The notes under the pieces are model-generated. The model did no database searches. It worked only from the letters and a program-made list of their open reading frames with translations, and was not told the DNA's origin. 64,000 nt of DNA from Streptomyces sp. R41 (GTDB taxonomy: Bacteria > Actinomycetota > Actinomycetes > Streptomycetales > Streptomycetaceae). Shown in pieces: positions 18,872-29,110 of this stretch. The stretch's first letter is position 1; the number at the start of each line of letters is the position of its first letter. The DNA lies in the NCBI RefSeq assembly GCF_041053055.1, contig NZ_CP163443.1:10275001-10339000 (forward strand), given 5' to 3'. The translations under genes and the position numbers were made by a program.

Positions 18872-19138
18872 GAATGGGGCATTCTGCTCCGGATGGAAGG
18901 CCGAGAGCCCCTGAGCGGCCCGACCGCCCGGTAGCCTGCGTCCGCGTCAGGCGGAGAGGGGACGCGATCCCTGGACCGGCCGGCGGTGTGCACACCTGCG
19001 GGGCGCACGGAATCAGCATGCGAACTCCTCGGAAACATCCCCGCTTCCGGCCACGGCGGCTCGTCGTCCGTGAAGACGGAGATCATGCCCAGCATCCTGA
19101 CCTTGCCGGCCAATGCCTGTCCAAGCCCGCTTCCTTAT

Positions 19139-19165
19139 CGTTCGATCGAGGTCCTCTATCGAACG
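19139..19165. repeat. Inverted repeat in the HPP/AKR gap
   Basis: CGTTCGAT and ATCGAACG (19139-19146 and 19158-19165) form perfect 8-bp arms around 11 bases. It lies in a 400-bp gap (18872-19271) with no recognisable gene, downstream of the aldo/keto reductase and upstream of the HPP gene. It could be an operator or a weak hairpin. Confidence 0.35.
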
Positions 19166-19271
19166 GCTCCCGCGGGTGCTGGTGCCCGTTCGAGTCGTCC
19201 TTCGGGTGCTTGGAGCCCGCCCGCCCGGAGCCATCGCCCCGGGCCGGTGCCCGTGTCCGGATAGGCGAGTG

Positions 19272-20261
<990 letters not shown>

Positions 20262-20665
20262 GTGAGTTCCAACCTTTCCTGCAGAGTTGATCTTCGCTCA
20301 GGGAAGTGCGCGGCGGACGCCGCGAACTCCCGACGGCCTCTCCGCCCCTTCATCCATTTAGCTGTGGATTCCCTGCGTCGGCATCTCGATGCCGCGGACC
20401 CCGCGAGGACGATCGCCCGTTGCAGCATCTGGGCTTGAGGGCAGAGTGGGCCATCACGGTGTTTCGCGACGGCGAACGGACCCTTCTTTCATCGTGTTCG
20501 GCTGCCGAGTGCGGAGCGGGGACGTCGGGCGGCCATAAGCGTGGCGTATACCCGATGTACGCGATGCGACTGCGCAAAAGCTGCGTGACAGCTCGATGCG
20601 GTGGTTGTGTGGAAGGGCGGTGCGGGGCAGCGCCAACCGACACAAGGAGCCTTGATGCCCGCCAG

Positions 20666-20845
20666 AGCCCCGGCGATTTCGGCGCTTTCCAGAACATCGC
20701 GATGAGCCGCAGTGAATCGGGCGTGCTCACCGTCCGCTTCCACACCGACGGCGGTCCGGCGACGTTCACCGGTCAACTGCGCACCGACCTCCCGTGGGCG
20801 CTTTTCGAGATCGGTGAGGACCGGGACGACCGAGTGCTCGTCCTT
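20666..20845 (+). pseudogene. N-terminal remnant of a crotonase-family enzyme
   Basis: Reads FGAFQNIAMSRSESGVLTVR followed by FHTDGGPATFTGQL, then LFEIGEDRDDRVLVL. This is the first strand-helix-strand of enoyl-CoA hydratase/isomerase family proteins, closest in pattern to the 6-oxocamphor-hydrolase-like subgroup. After VLVLQ the similarity ends where TGTGDxF would be expected, and the frame goes on through unrelated sequence. The oxyanion hole and active site are missing. The flanking stretches 20262-20665 and 20846-21416 contain no gene that I can support. Confidence 0.6.
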
Positions 20846-21416
20846 CAGTTCCTCCCGCCGAGACAGCTCTGCTGTGGGAGCGGATCGACGTGTCTGCTCT
20901 ACGGCCGCAACCACCTCCAGGACCCACCGACCACAGACGGCCCAGTCACCGGTGACGACCTGGCACCCTCTTCCCGGGCTTTTGACCCATGGACACAGCA
21001 GCTCCGCCGCTTGGTGCCACCGGCACCCAGCAATTCCTTGAACGAATGAATGATCAACCCGATCGCCCCGGCCCGGATCCCCGATGCTCACCGCCTCGGC
21101 ACCGACATCCTGATCCTGCCGACAGCGCGGGAGGCGCCAAAGCATTCCTGACACACCTGCGTACCTTGCACGTCCGCGGCGGGTGGACCGGCCGGTATCC
21201 CGTCCGGCGGGGGATCGTTCGTGCCGTCGGTGCCGTCCGGGGTCCCCTTCGTCCCCTCTCCTGCGGTGGGAGGCACCGTCCGCCGGAAGACACCCCACAG
21301 GTCGTCATGTACGAACCGCTCACTCAGTCAGACCCCGCCAGGTAGTACTCGACGAGTCGTCGGCGCCGAGAGAGAAGGCGCCAAGAGCAACGGCGTCGTC
21401 CTGGGCCGAGCCGTCG

Positions 21417-24176
21417 TCACGCCGGGGCTCCCGGGTCGGCTGCCCCGTCGTCCGGGAAGAGCGCCTCCGCGTCGGCAAGCGACAGGCCGGGCCCCTCATT
21501 GGCGTCCGGCAGTGCCTGTTCGGCCCAGATCACCTTGCCCTGGGGCGTGTACCGGGTGCCCCAGCGCTCGGTTATCTGCGACACCAGGAACAGGCCCCGG
21601 CCTCCCTCGTCCATCGTCGCGGCGTAGCGCAGATGAGGCGAGGTGCTGCTGCCGTCGGCCACCTCGCAGATCAGCGTACGGTCGAGGATCAACCGCACGT
21701 GGATCGGCTCGGTGCCGTAGCGGATGGCATTGGTGATGAGCTCGCTCAGGACGAGTTCCATGCTGAAGCCGAGCTCGGATAGACCCCACTCGTCGAGCTT
21801 TTGGGACACGGCGTCGCGCATCCCAGAGACGGCGGCCGGGTCGAGCGGCACATCCCAGTCGGCGATCCGGTCGGGCGGCAGCCCCCGGATGCGGGCGATG
21901 AGCAGAGCGACGTCGTCCTTGGGACGCCCGGGCAGCAGTTCGTCCAGGACAGCCTGGCAGCTCTCCTCGGGCGGCCGGTCGGGGTGGCCCGCCAGTGCCT
22001 GGCGCAGCATTTCCATTCCCACGTCCAGGTCACGCCTGCGGTCCTCGATGAGGCCGTCGGTGTACAGGACGAGTTGGGCGCCCTCCGCGAGCTCCAGTTC
22101 GGCGGTCTGGAACGGCATGCCGCCCAGGCCCAGAGGCGGCCCGGTCGGCACGTCCGGGAAGGTGACGGTTCCGTCGGGTTGGACGAGCGCGGGCGCCAAG
22201 TGCCCCGCCCGCGCCATGACGCAGCGGCGCGTCACGGGGTCGTAGATCGCGTACAGACAGGTGGCGCCCAGGATGCCCGCGGCGCCATCCGTACTCTCCT
22301 CGTCCAGGTCGATACGGCCGACCAGGTCGTCCAAATGGCTCAGCAGCTCATCGGGCGGCAGATCGAGCGTGGAGAAGTTGTGCACCGCGGTCCTCAGACG
22401 GCCCATCGTGGCGGCCGCATGCAGGCCGTGGCCGACCACGTCGCCGACGACCAGTGCCACCCGGCTCCCCGGCAGGGGGATCACGTCGAACCAGTCCCCG
22501 CTCACGCCCGACTGGGCGGGGAGGTAGCGGTAGCCGACCTCGACGGCGCTCTGCTCGGGCAGGGCCCGCGGCAGCAGGCTGCGCTGAAGGGTGACCGCCA
22601 GGGCGTGCTCGCGTGTGTAGCGGCGGGCGTTGTCGATGCTGACCGCGGCACGGGCCACCAGTTCCTCCGCCAGCGACAGCTCTTCCTCGTCGAAGGGTTC
22701 GTGCTCCTTGGAGCGCCAGAAGTTGGCCATGCCCAGCACGACGCCGCGGGCCTGGATCGGGGCGGCGATGAGGGAATGGATGCCGTAGTCGATGATCTCC
22801 TTGGTGCGCTCCGGGTCCTGCGCGTGCCAGCCCGTGGCGGTCGACAGGTCGGTCACCAACTCGGCGTGGCCGCTGCCGTAGCCGCGCGCCTGGGGCGTGG
22901 ACGGCAGAAAGTCGATCAGCCGGCCCTTTTCGTAGAGCGGATGGTCGTCCCGGATGCCGTAGACGGCGGTGCGTCGGATGTCAGTTGCCGTGGGGGCAGG
23001 CTCCTCGCCGTGCAGGACGGCGTCGGCCAGGTCCACGGTGACGAAGTCGGCGAACCGGGGGACCGGAACCCGCGCCAGTTCGTCGGCGGTGCCCAGCACG
23101 TCCAGAGTCGTGCCGATGCCGAGCCCGGCGTCGTAGAGCAGTTTGAGACGTTCCCGCGCGATCTCAGCCCTGCCGGTCAACGCCTGCAGCTCGGTGGAGT
23201 CGCGCAGCGTCACCACCGTTCCCCTGGGACCTTCGTAGCGATCCATGGGGCGCTGGTTGACCGCCAGCAGCCGCTCTCCGGCGAAGTGCACCTCGTCAGT
23301 GGCCTCGCGCCCGGAGTCGAGCAGCGCCACCGTCTCGGGGTCGAGGCTCGACAGCTCCGACACGCGCCGTCCCTCGGCGTCCGGGGGCAGCTCCAGCAGC
23401 CGTCGCGCCTCGTCGTTCGCCAGCAACAGCCGCCCGTCGTCGGCGACGATGAGCACCCCTTCGCGCACGGAGTGCAGCACCGCGTCGTGGTGGTCGTACA
23501 TGCGGGTCATCTCGTCCGGGGCCAGGCTGTGGGTCTGCCGCCGCAGCCGCCTGCTCACCAGTGCCGTCCCGCCTGTGGCCAGCACGAGCGCCCCGGCCCC
23601 GGTGCCCAGGATGATCGGTAGTTGCCGCCAGACCTGATGGGTCACGTTCTTGACCTTCAGCCCGGCGGAGACGAGGGCCACCACCTTGCCGTTCTCGTTC
23701 TCGATGGGGACGGTGGCCTGTACCTCGTGGCCCAGCGGGCCGTGGACGCTTTCCGTGTACACCTTCCCCGCCAGCGACGGCGCGATGTTGCCCACGAACC
23801 GCTTTCCGATGCGATTCGGCAGGGGATGGGTGTAGCGGATGCCCTTGGTGTCCATGACCACGATGAAGTCGACACCGGCAGCCTTGCGCCCCGCCTCGGT
23901 GAGCGGCTGGAGAATCTTGGTCGGTTCAGGGGTCTGCAGTGCCGCAAGGACACCGGGAGAGTGTGCGAACGTCTGCGCGACGGCTATGGAGCGGCGTATG
24001 GCCTCGGCGGTGGTGTCCCGTTTCGACTGCAGGGCGAGGGCGAACACGCCGCAGGCCACGAGCAGCACTACCAGGGCCACCTGGAAAACGAAGACCTGCC
24101 CGGCTACGCTTCGCGGGCTCTTTGTGACCAGTGGCCTCAGCGACATGCGTCGAAAACCGGCGAAACGATTCGCCAT
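21417..24176 (-). CDS. Transmembrane sensor: Cache-PAS-GAF-SpoIIE phosphatase-HATPase
   Basis: A 919-residue multidomain regulator. TM1 (about 27-49) and TM2 (about 186-206) enclose a CitA/DcuS-like extracytoplasmic PAS/Cache domain (VDFIVVMDTKGIRYTHP, NRIGKRFVGN). Cytoplasmic PAS (about 225-325), GAF (about 335-530), SpoIIE/PP2C (about 560-765; SGDWFDVIPL, VVGDVVGHG, YTDGLIEDR, DDVALL) and HATPase_c domains (about 790-900; ELITNAIRYG, DEGGRGLFLV) follow. Such proteins join an anti-sigma-type kinase to its opposing phosphatase and tune partner-switching from an extracellular signal, possibly a carboxylate given the CitA-like YTHP block. It is divergent from the short phosphatase at 24547 and closely resembles the gene at 29283. 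The start ATG 24176 follows a weak AAAGGT. Confidence 0.93.
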   Translation of the reverse strand: MANRFAGFRRMSLRPLVTKSPRSVAGQVFVFQVALVVLLVACGVFALALQSKRDTTAEAIRRSIAVAQTFAHSPGVLAALQTPEPTKILQPLTEAGRKAAGVDFIVVMDTKGIRYTHPLPNRIGKRFVGNIAPSLAGKVYTESVHGPLGHEVQATVPIENENGKVVALVSAGLKVKNVTHQVWRQLPIILGTGAGALVLATGGTALVSRRLRRQTHSLAPDEMTRMYDHHDAVLHSVREGVLIVADDGRLLLANDEARRLLELPPDAEGRRVSELSSLDPETVALLDSGREATDEVHFAGERLLAVNQRPMDRYEGPRGTVVTLRDSTELQALTGRAEIARERLKLLYDAGLGIGTTLDVLGTADELARVPVPRFADFVTVDLADAVLHGEEPAPTATDIRRTAVYGIRDDHPLYEKGRLIDFLPSTPQARGYGSGHAELVTDLSTATGWHAQDPERTKEIIDYGIHSLIAAPIQARGVVLGMANFWRSKEHEPFDEEELSLAEELVARAAVSIDNARRYTREHALAVTLQRSLLPRALPEQSAVEVGYRYLPAQSGVSGDWFDVIPLPGSRVALVVGDVVGHGLHAAATMGRLRTAVHNFSTLDLPPDELLSHLDDLVGRIDLDEESTDGAAGILGATCLYAIYDPVTRRCVMARAGHLAPALVQPDGTVTFPDVPTGPPLGLGGMPFQTAELELAEGAQLVLYTDGLIEDRRRDLDVGMEMLRQALAGHPDRPPEESCQAVLDELLPGRPKDDVALLIARIRGLPPDRIADWDVPLDPAAVSGMRDAVSQKLDEWGLSELGFSMELVLSELITNAIRYGTEPIHVRLILDRTLICEVADGSSTSPHLRYAATMDEGGRGLFLVSQITERWGTRYTPQGKVIWAEQALPDANEGPGLSLADAEALFPDDGAADPGAPA

Positions 24177-24486
24177 GTGACCTTTCTAGCACTGGCGATC
24201 CCGAGTGGCCATGCCCCCGTCGAGGAGCGATCCCCGCCTGGCTCGGCCTCGGACGCGTGCTCAGGCATGCGTTGCGCGGCCTGCGCCGCGGTGGCCGGGT
24301 CGGCGGGATCCTGTGCGCGCCTGCCTCGCATCTCCCGGAAATGGGCGGAGGTGAGCTGCGCGGCGAACCATGATCGGATCGGCGGGTGCGAGGTCGTTTC
24401 ACTCCCGGCGGTCTTCGTCGCGCTGCCGTATCTCTCGATCGAGCGGACCGCGCTTCCGCGGTTCGATTGGTCGATCGCCACGCATG

Positions 24487-24539
24487 AAGTGCATGATCCA
24501 CCAAAGCTCGATGCCCGCTTTGACCGATATGATGCACTT
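24487..24539. repeat. Inverted AAGTGCAT arms in front of a SpoIIE gene
   Basis: AAGTGCAT (24487-24494) and ATGCACTT (24532-24539) are perfect 8-bp inverted arms 37 bases apart, immediately upstream of the proposed start at 24547. They lie in the divergent gap between two phosphatase genes, so they may be operator half-sites. Confidence 0.4.
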
Positions 24540-24546
24540 TGTGATC

Positions 24547-25659
24547 ATGTCTGGACGGCTGCGGCACCGTCGTCCCTCCTACGGCGGCCGGTGGGAGGTC
24601 GCCCGGCTGTCGCCGTTGATCCTTACCGCCCTCATCGCCGGCCTGGCGTTCTCCACCCCCAGGGAGATCGCCTTCAGCCGCCTACTGCCCGCCGCGCCGG
24701 CTCTTGCCGCCGCAATGTGGCCCGTGCTCCCCACGATCCTGTTGGGGACGTTCTGCCTGCTGGTCATGATCAGCCTCAGCTTCTTCTACACCGACCTGGG
24801 GACGCAGTACACATCGGCTGCGATCATCGCGGTCACCTTGGCGGCCGCATACGCAAGCCATGTCCGACTCCAGCGGGAGGAAATACTCCTCCAGGTCCGG
24901 CTCGTCGCGGACGCAGCCCAGAAGGTGCTGCTGCGCCCCCTGCCGCGCCGCATCGAGGACGTCGAGATGGAGTCGCTGTATCTGGCGGCCCAGGAGCAGG
25001 CCCGGATCGGCGGCGACTTCTATGAAGCGGCCGGCACACGGTACGGGGTCCGGTTGCTCATCGGCGACGTTCGGGGCAAGGGTCTGTCCGCCGTGGGGGC
25101 GGCCTCGGCAGTGATCAACTGCTTCAGGGAGGCCGCGTACGACGAGCCCGATCTGCGGGACATCATCCATCGCCTCGAGACCAGCATCGCCCGCCATAGT
25201 GCTGCGTTTCCGACCCAGGATCGGCCGGAGCACTTTGCCACCGCTCTCATCGCCGAGATCCCACGCGGTGGCGGCCACGTCAAAATTCTCAATTGCGGGC
25301 ACCCCCCGCCACTGCTTGCGCATCGCGGGAAGATCCGCGTCCTGGAGCCCACCATCGCCTCGCCGCCTCTCAATCTCGCAGCGCTCATCGGCGAGCACTA
25401 TTGCGTCGACACCGTCGCCTTCGTCCCAGGTGACCAGTTGCTGCTCTACACCGACGGCGTATCGGAAGCCCGGGACCGCACCGGCGAGTTCTTTCCGCTG
25501 CCGGAGTGGATGCGGCGCCAGGGCCCGGAGCCGCCGCGCGAGCTGCTCGACCGGCTTCACCGGGACCTGCTCGACTACAGCGGCGGAAGGCTCGACGACG
25601 ACATCGCGGCCCTCGCGGTGAGGTGCCCGAACACCCTGGGCCAGGAGCACAGACCCTAG
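24547..25659 (+). CDS. Membrane SpoIIE-type PP2C phosphatase (short form)
   Basis: About 370 residues. Two or more N-terminal membrane segments (LILTALIAGLAF, then a long hydrophobic stretch near residues 50-100) precede a coiled linker (LQREEILLQVRLVADAAQKVLLR) and a SpoIIE domain with GGDFYEA, GDVRGKG, NCGHPPPLL, LLLYTDGVSEAR and DDDIAAL. It is a paralogue of the genes at 7636 and 31920. The start is uncertain: ATG 24547 (or GTG 24541) is placed just before the basic region that leads into the first helix, while the open frame extends to 24370 without domain content. It is divergent from the long sensor-phosphatase, so the two may act in one partner-switching circuit. Confidence 0.82.
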   Translation: MSGRLRHRRPSYGGRWEVARLSPLILTALIAGLAFSTPREIAFSRLLPAAPALAAAMWPVLPTILLGTFCLLVMISLSFFYTDLGTQYTSAAIIAVTLAAAYASHVRLQREEILLQVRLVADAAQKVLLRPLPRRIEDVEMESLYLAAQEQARIGGDFYEAAGTRYGVRLLIGDVRGKGLSAVGAASAVINCFREAAYDEPDLRDIIHRLETSIARHSAAFPTQDRPEHFATALIAEIPRGGGHVKILNCGHPPPLLAHRGKIRVLEPTIASPPLNLAALIGEHYCVDTVAFVPGDQLLLYTDGVSEARDRTGEFFPLPEWMRRQGPEPPRELLDRLHRDLLDYSGGRLDDDIAALAVRCPNTLGQEHRP

Positions 25660-25712
25660 GTGGCTGGATGCCGTGGGTGGGACGTACTGATCGGCCGGGC
25701 ACAGCACCCGGG

Positions 25713-25750
25713 TCACAGCCCGTAGGACTGGATCACAACCCGTACGACTG
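25713..25750. repeat. Two 18-bp direct repeats, 20-bp period
   Basis: TCACAGCCCGTAGGACTG (25713-25730) and TCACAACCCGTACGACTG (25733-25750) differ at two positions. They lie in the 401-bp gap 25660-26060, which has no other recognisable content. The two-turn spacing would fit tandem regulator sites. Confidence 0.55.
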
Positions 25751-26060
25751 AGCGAGGACGAAGCAGAGGGCGCCGGCGGACATGTTCGCCGGGCCATAGT
25801 GACCGTGGGGGCTTTGGCTTCAGCCTCACGTGTGCCGGCCGTTCCCGCGGAATCCGTTCGCGTCGGCGTGAGCTCGTACGCCACCACTACGGCGCTATGG
25901 GATGATCACGGCACCCGGACAGAACTCCGGACCCCGCGTTTACGAGTCGTTGCTCGCGAGCGCCTGCGACGCAACCGATGGATGACAGGCCGGAGGGCGG
26001 GGTACGTATGGTGCCGCGCGCCGTCGCGCACACCACCCCTTTGCTGAAGGACTGCCGACC

Positions 26061-26672
26061 TTGGATCTCGCGCACCCCGAAATTCCCGCCGCACGCCGCC
26101 CGGGACGGATGTGGACCATCAGGGTCTCCGGCCACAGCGACCGTACCGCCTCCGTGACGTGCTCCTCCCCATGCGGCATGCCGCCCCGCTCCCGTGACCT
26201 GGGAGCGCTGCGCCGCTTTGCCGAAGCCCACGCGGCCGCGCACGCCCGGGCGGCCAGCGTGCACCCGGACGCCGCCTGTGCCTGCCGGCAGGCAGAGTGC
26301 GCAGCCCACGAGGGGAGTCAGGTGCACTGCGCGGGCAGCGTGGTCCTGGTCCTGCGCCACGACCCGGCCGTCGGTCAGGTCTGGACTCTGCTGGAAGTGT
26401 GCGCGGCGTGCGCCCCGTTGATGACCCACACCCGTGTCGTCGGCCGCGCCCTGCCCCGTACGCGCGAGCCGGCCACGTCGGCCGCGCAGACGTCGGCGCC
26501 TGCCGCCGCGGCGACGGCACCGGTGGTGCCCAGCGGCTTCAGCGCCCCGACCGGGCCGGGCTTCAGCAGTGCCGAGACACCCTCTGTGCCGTCGCGTCGT
26601 CGCTCGGGTGGCCGTGGCGGCCGTCCTCAGCCCCGGCGAGGCCGACGGGACCAGGACGGGTTCAGGGGCTAG
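26061..26672 (+). CDS. Conserved actinomycete Cys/His-containing protein
   Basis: A 203-residue protein I recognise only as a conserved hypothetical of streptomycetes. The first 130 residues are cysteine-rich: CSSPCGMP, CACRQAEC, HCAG and CAACAPL suggest paired metal sites. They also carry the block VWTLLEVCAACAPLMTHTRVVG. The last 70 residues are Ala/Pro/Thr-rich and end in an Arg/Gly-rich tail that could bind nucleic acid. The TTG start at 26061 is preceded by GAAGGA at good spacing. ATG 26109 is an alternative that would drop 16 residues. It is monocistronic. There is no signal peptide. Confidence 0.65.
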   Translation: MDLAHPEIPAARRPGRMWTIRVSGHSDRTASVTCSSPCGMPPRSRDLGALRRFAEAHAAAHARAASVHPDAACACRQAECAAHEGSQVHCAGSVVLVLRHDPAVGQVWTLLEVCAACAPLMTHTRVVGRALPRTREPATSAAQTSAPAAAATAPVVPSGFSAPTGPGFSSAETPSVPSRRRSGGRGGRPQPRRGRRDQDGFRG

Positions 26673-26935
26673 GGCGGGCTTTGGGATCCTCCCGGGAGAG
26701 CGGGGTTTGGAACGCACGCCCCCAAGCTGGGCTTGCTCGAGCAGGGAGGTGCTCACTCCGGCGTTGTCGTCGGTTGCCGACCCTCCGAGTTCTCGACTGC
26801 GCTCGAACGGGGGGTGGACCAGAGGGACCCCATGGCGTCGACGTCCTCCTCCACCGTGCAGCCGCACGCGCCAAGCCCCGCTCACCGGCACTGGTCAGGC
26901 CCCGCGGCTCAAAGCCGGCCTGATCCGAAGGCGCT

Positions 26936-27826
26936 CTAGGTCAGGACAGCCGGCTTGAGTACCTCCTCGCACCACTGGCGGAAGCCGGTCGGCGCGGACT
27001 CGGGTGTGCTCGGCTCGAGGTCACCGTAGAAGCCCTGGTCGTTCAGGGCTTCCGCCATGTCGGCCAGTCCCTGCGCCCAGGCCTCGCTCGCCCCGAAGCG
27101 CAGCGCCGTCGCCTTGTAGTCCGCGCTGCTGGTCCGTTGGACGCGTACCGGGCGGTCGAGCACCTCGGAGACGACCCGTGCCATGCCCTCGGGAGACAGG
27201 TCGTCGGGTCCGACCAGCGGGACGTCGTCCTGCCCGGTCCAGGAGCCGTCGAGCAGCAGCCGGGCCGCCGTGGCGGCGATGTCGCGGGTGGCGCAGGTGC
27301 GCAGAACGCGGTCCTCCGCCAGTGCCAGGAAGAACACACCCGCGTTGCGGATCGACTCCGCCTGGCCCAGCAGGTTGTCCATCAGGAACGGCGGGCACAG
27401 CGCCCGGTAGTGCGCACCCGTGGCCGCGATCGCCTCGTCCATGACGAGCGACGCCGATATCTGCCCGGCGTTCTTCGCCACTCCGCGGCCCAGGGTCGAG
27501 ACGCCGACGACCCGCTCGACGCCGTGGCGCCCGATCACCTCGCGCAGTGGCTCGGTGAAGTCGTGGAAGTGGCCCTCGACGCTGTCGGCCGCGGGTGTCG
27601 GGGGCACCAGCCAGAACAGGCGGTCGGCGCCGGCGCATGCCTCCTTCAGGACGGCGGGATCGGCGTGCGATCCCTGTACGACCTCGACGTGTTGGCGCAC
27701 TCGCGCGGAGAGGCGAGCGGGGTCGCGGGCGATCACCCGGATCCCCGCTGTGCCGTCCGGAGCGTCGAGGAGACGGTCGAGGACCTGTCGGCCGATCTGG
27801 CCGGTCGGGGTGGTGACGACGATCAT
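26936..27826 (-). CDS. NmrA-like NAD(P)-binding protein
   Basis: A 296-residue atypical short-chain dehydrogenase of the NmrA/azoreductase-like group. It starts with the dinucleotide-binding fold MIVVTTPTGQIGRQVLDRLL and has a VRVIARDP-type second strand (here IRVIARDPARL). It lacks the SDR Tyr-x-x-x-Lys pair. Relatives act as redox sensors or quinone/NADPH-dependent reductases. GGAG lies 6 bases before ATG 27826, which I prefer to the TTG four codons upstream. It is divergent from a LysR-type regulator gene and separated from it by 124 bases containing a TTACC-N5-GGTAA box, so it is very likely the regulator's target. Confidence 0.88.
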   Translation of the reverse strand: MIVVTTPTGQIGRQVLDRLLDAPDGTAGIRVIARDPARLSARVRQHVEVVQGSHADPAVLKEACAGADRLFWLVPPTPAADSVEGHFHDFTEPLREVIGRHGVERVVGVSTLGRGVAKNAGQISASLVMDEAIAATGAHYRALCPPFLMDNLLGQAESIRNAGVFFLALAEDRVLRTCATRDIAATAARLLLDGSWTGQDDVPLVGPDDLSPEGMARVVSEVLDRPVRVQRTSSADYKATALRFGASEAWAQGLADMAEALNDQGFYGDLEPSTPESAPTGFRQWCEEVLKPAVLT

Positions 27827-27914
27827 GAACAACTCCAAGAGGGATGCTTCACTGGATGTCGTCGAGCCTGCTGCGTGGCGCGCCCGAACTGAAGGATCGA
27901 TCCGCTCCGGCTTG

Positions 27915-27929
27915 TTACCCTCAAGGTAA
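27915..27929. promoter_or_regulatory. LysR-type regulator binding box
   Basis: TTACC-CTCAA-GGTAA is a perfect interrupted palindrome of the T-N11-A type used by LysR regulators. It lies 22 bases before the lysR start and 89 bases before the divergent NmrA-like start, the usual position for autoregulation and target control. Confidence 0.65.
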
Positions 27930-27950
27930 TACCGATCGGAGGGGGAGAGC

Positions 27951-28796
27951 GTGGAATCCCGCCCGCTGCGCTACTTCGTCGCCGTCGCCGAGGAGCTCAA
28001 CTTCGCCCGCGCCGCCGAGCACCTGGGCATCTCCCCGCCACCCTTGTCGCGCGCGATCCGCCAGTTGGAGTCGGAGATGGGCGTCACCCTCTTCGAGCGG
28101 ACGACCCACCGCGTGGTGCTGACCCGGGCCGGAACGGTGCTCCTCGCGGAGGCGAGGATCGCTCTGGACGCCCTGCAGGCCGCCGGGCGGCGGGCACAGC
28201 GCGCGGCCGCCCCGGAGCCGCAGCTGGTCCTGGCGGTCAAGGCCGACGGGGACGCGGGACTGCTGGAGCCGATCCTGGCACGCTTCGAGTCCGAGCCTGC
28301 GGCCGTACCGGTCGCCGTGCGGCTGTGCGACTGGCAGGAACAGCCGCGACTCCTGCGCCAGGGGGAAGCCGATGCGGCCCTGGTCCACGAGCCCTTCGAC
28401 CACACCGGCCTGGACACCGAGACGCTGGCCACCGAACCGCGCGTCGCGGCCCTCGCCGCGACCCACCCGCTCGCCGCCCGGGACCGCCTGACCCTCGCCG
28501 ACCTCGGCCTGCGCCCCGGCGACGTGCATCGGTACCTGGACGAGATCCGCAGTGCGGGCCGCGACCTCGCCCAACTGCTCACACTCGTCGCACTGGGCGA
28601 CGTCGTCCCCCTGCTGCCCGCCTCCGTCGCCGCCCGCTACCCGCGCCCGGGCGTCGTCTACCGGCCGATCCCGGACGCCCCGCCCGCGGTCCTCGTCATC
28701 GCCTGGCCGCAGCAGTCCCGTTCGACGGCCACGGCGGCGCTCGTGCGCGCCGCGGCGTCCGTGGCCGATGCCGTGCGGGACCGGCACGCGGGTTAG
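27951..28796 (+). CDS. LysR-family transcriptional regulator
   Basis: A 281-residue LysR protein. The winged helix-turn-helix is residues 3-62 (RYFVAVAEELNFARAAEHLGI, PPLSRAIRQLE, GVTLFERT, LTRAG). The effector-binding domain follows (LAVKADGDAGLLEPIL, then EADAALVHEPFD). It starts at GTG 27951 after GGAGGGGGAGAGC, a strong ribosome binding site. It is divergent from the NmrA-like oxidoreductase with a LysR box between them, so it should control that gene in response to a small molecule, perhaps a quinone or other redox-active compound. Confidence 0.93.
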   Translation: MESRPLRYFVAVAEELNFARAAEHLGISPPPLSRAIRQLESEMGVTLFERTTHRVVLTRAGTVLLAEARIALDALQAAGRRAQRAAAPEPQLVLAVKADGDAGLLEPILARFESEPAAVPVAVRLCDWQEQPRLLRQGEADAALVHEPFDHTGLDTETLATEPRVAALAATHPLAARDRLTLADLGLRPGDVHRYLDEIRSAGRDLAQLLTLVALGDVVPLLPASVAARYPRPGVVYRPIPDAPPAVLVIAWPQQSRSTATAALVRAAASVADAVRDRHAG

Positions 28797-28879
28797 TACT
28801 CCAGCACTACCTTGACGTTTTCCCTGGTCAAAGATGATTCGGGTGAGTGTGGCGGCTGATGTCCCGTCAGTACTTGCTG

Positions 28880-29110
28880 CTGGGACCCCCTTCCAGCATG
28901 CGGTCGGCCGCCACTCCTTGCCGTAGGCGGCATCCGCGGTCACCCAGGCGATCGGCAGCGGAGGGGCGAGCGCCCGCAGCACCATCGCCTTGGCCAGGTC
29001 GGGCTTGGCGGCGAAGGCCGGTTCGTCGGATGTCCCTCCGCTTTCGAGCCGGCATGCCGTCCTCGGCCGGCACAGCACCCACCGCGGGAAGCGAGTCTCC
29101 CGTGGCGCTG
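28880..29110 (-). pseudogene. IS701-like transposase fragment (central part)
   Basis: The minus strand reads DEPAFAAKPDLAKAMVLRAL followed by PPLPIAWVTADAAYGKEWR, a well-conserved central block of IS701-family transposases (DEXXFATKPxLAxxMxxRAL...WVTxDxAYG). The frame shifts after EWR, where the ML(E) continuation appears in another frame, and both ends are missing. It therefore cannot encode an active enzyme. The remainder of the gap 28797-29282 has no gene. Terminal inverted repeats were not found. Confidence 0.7.
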
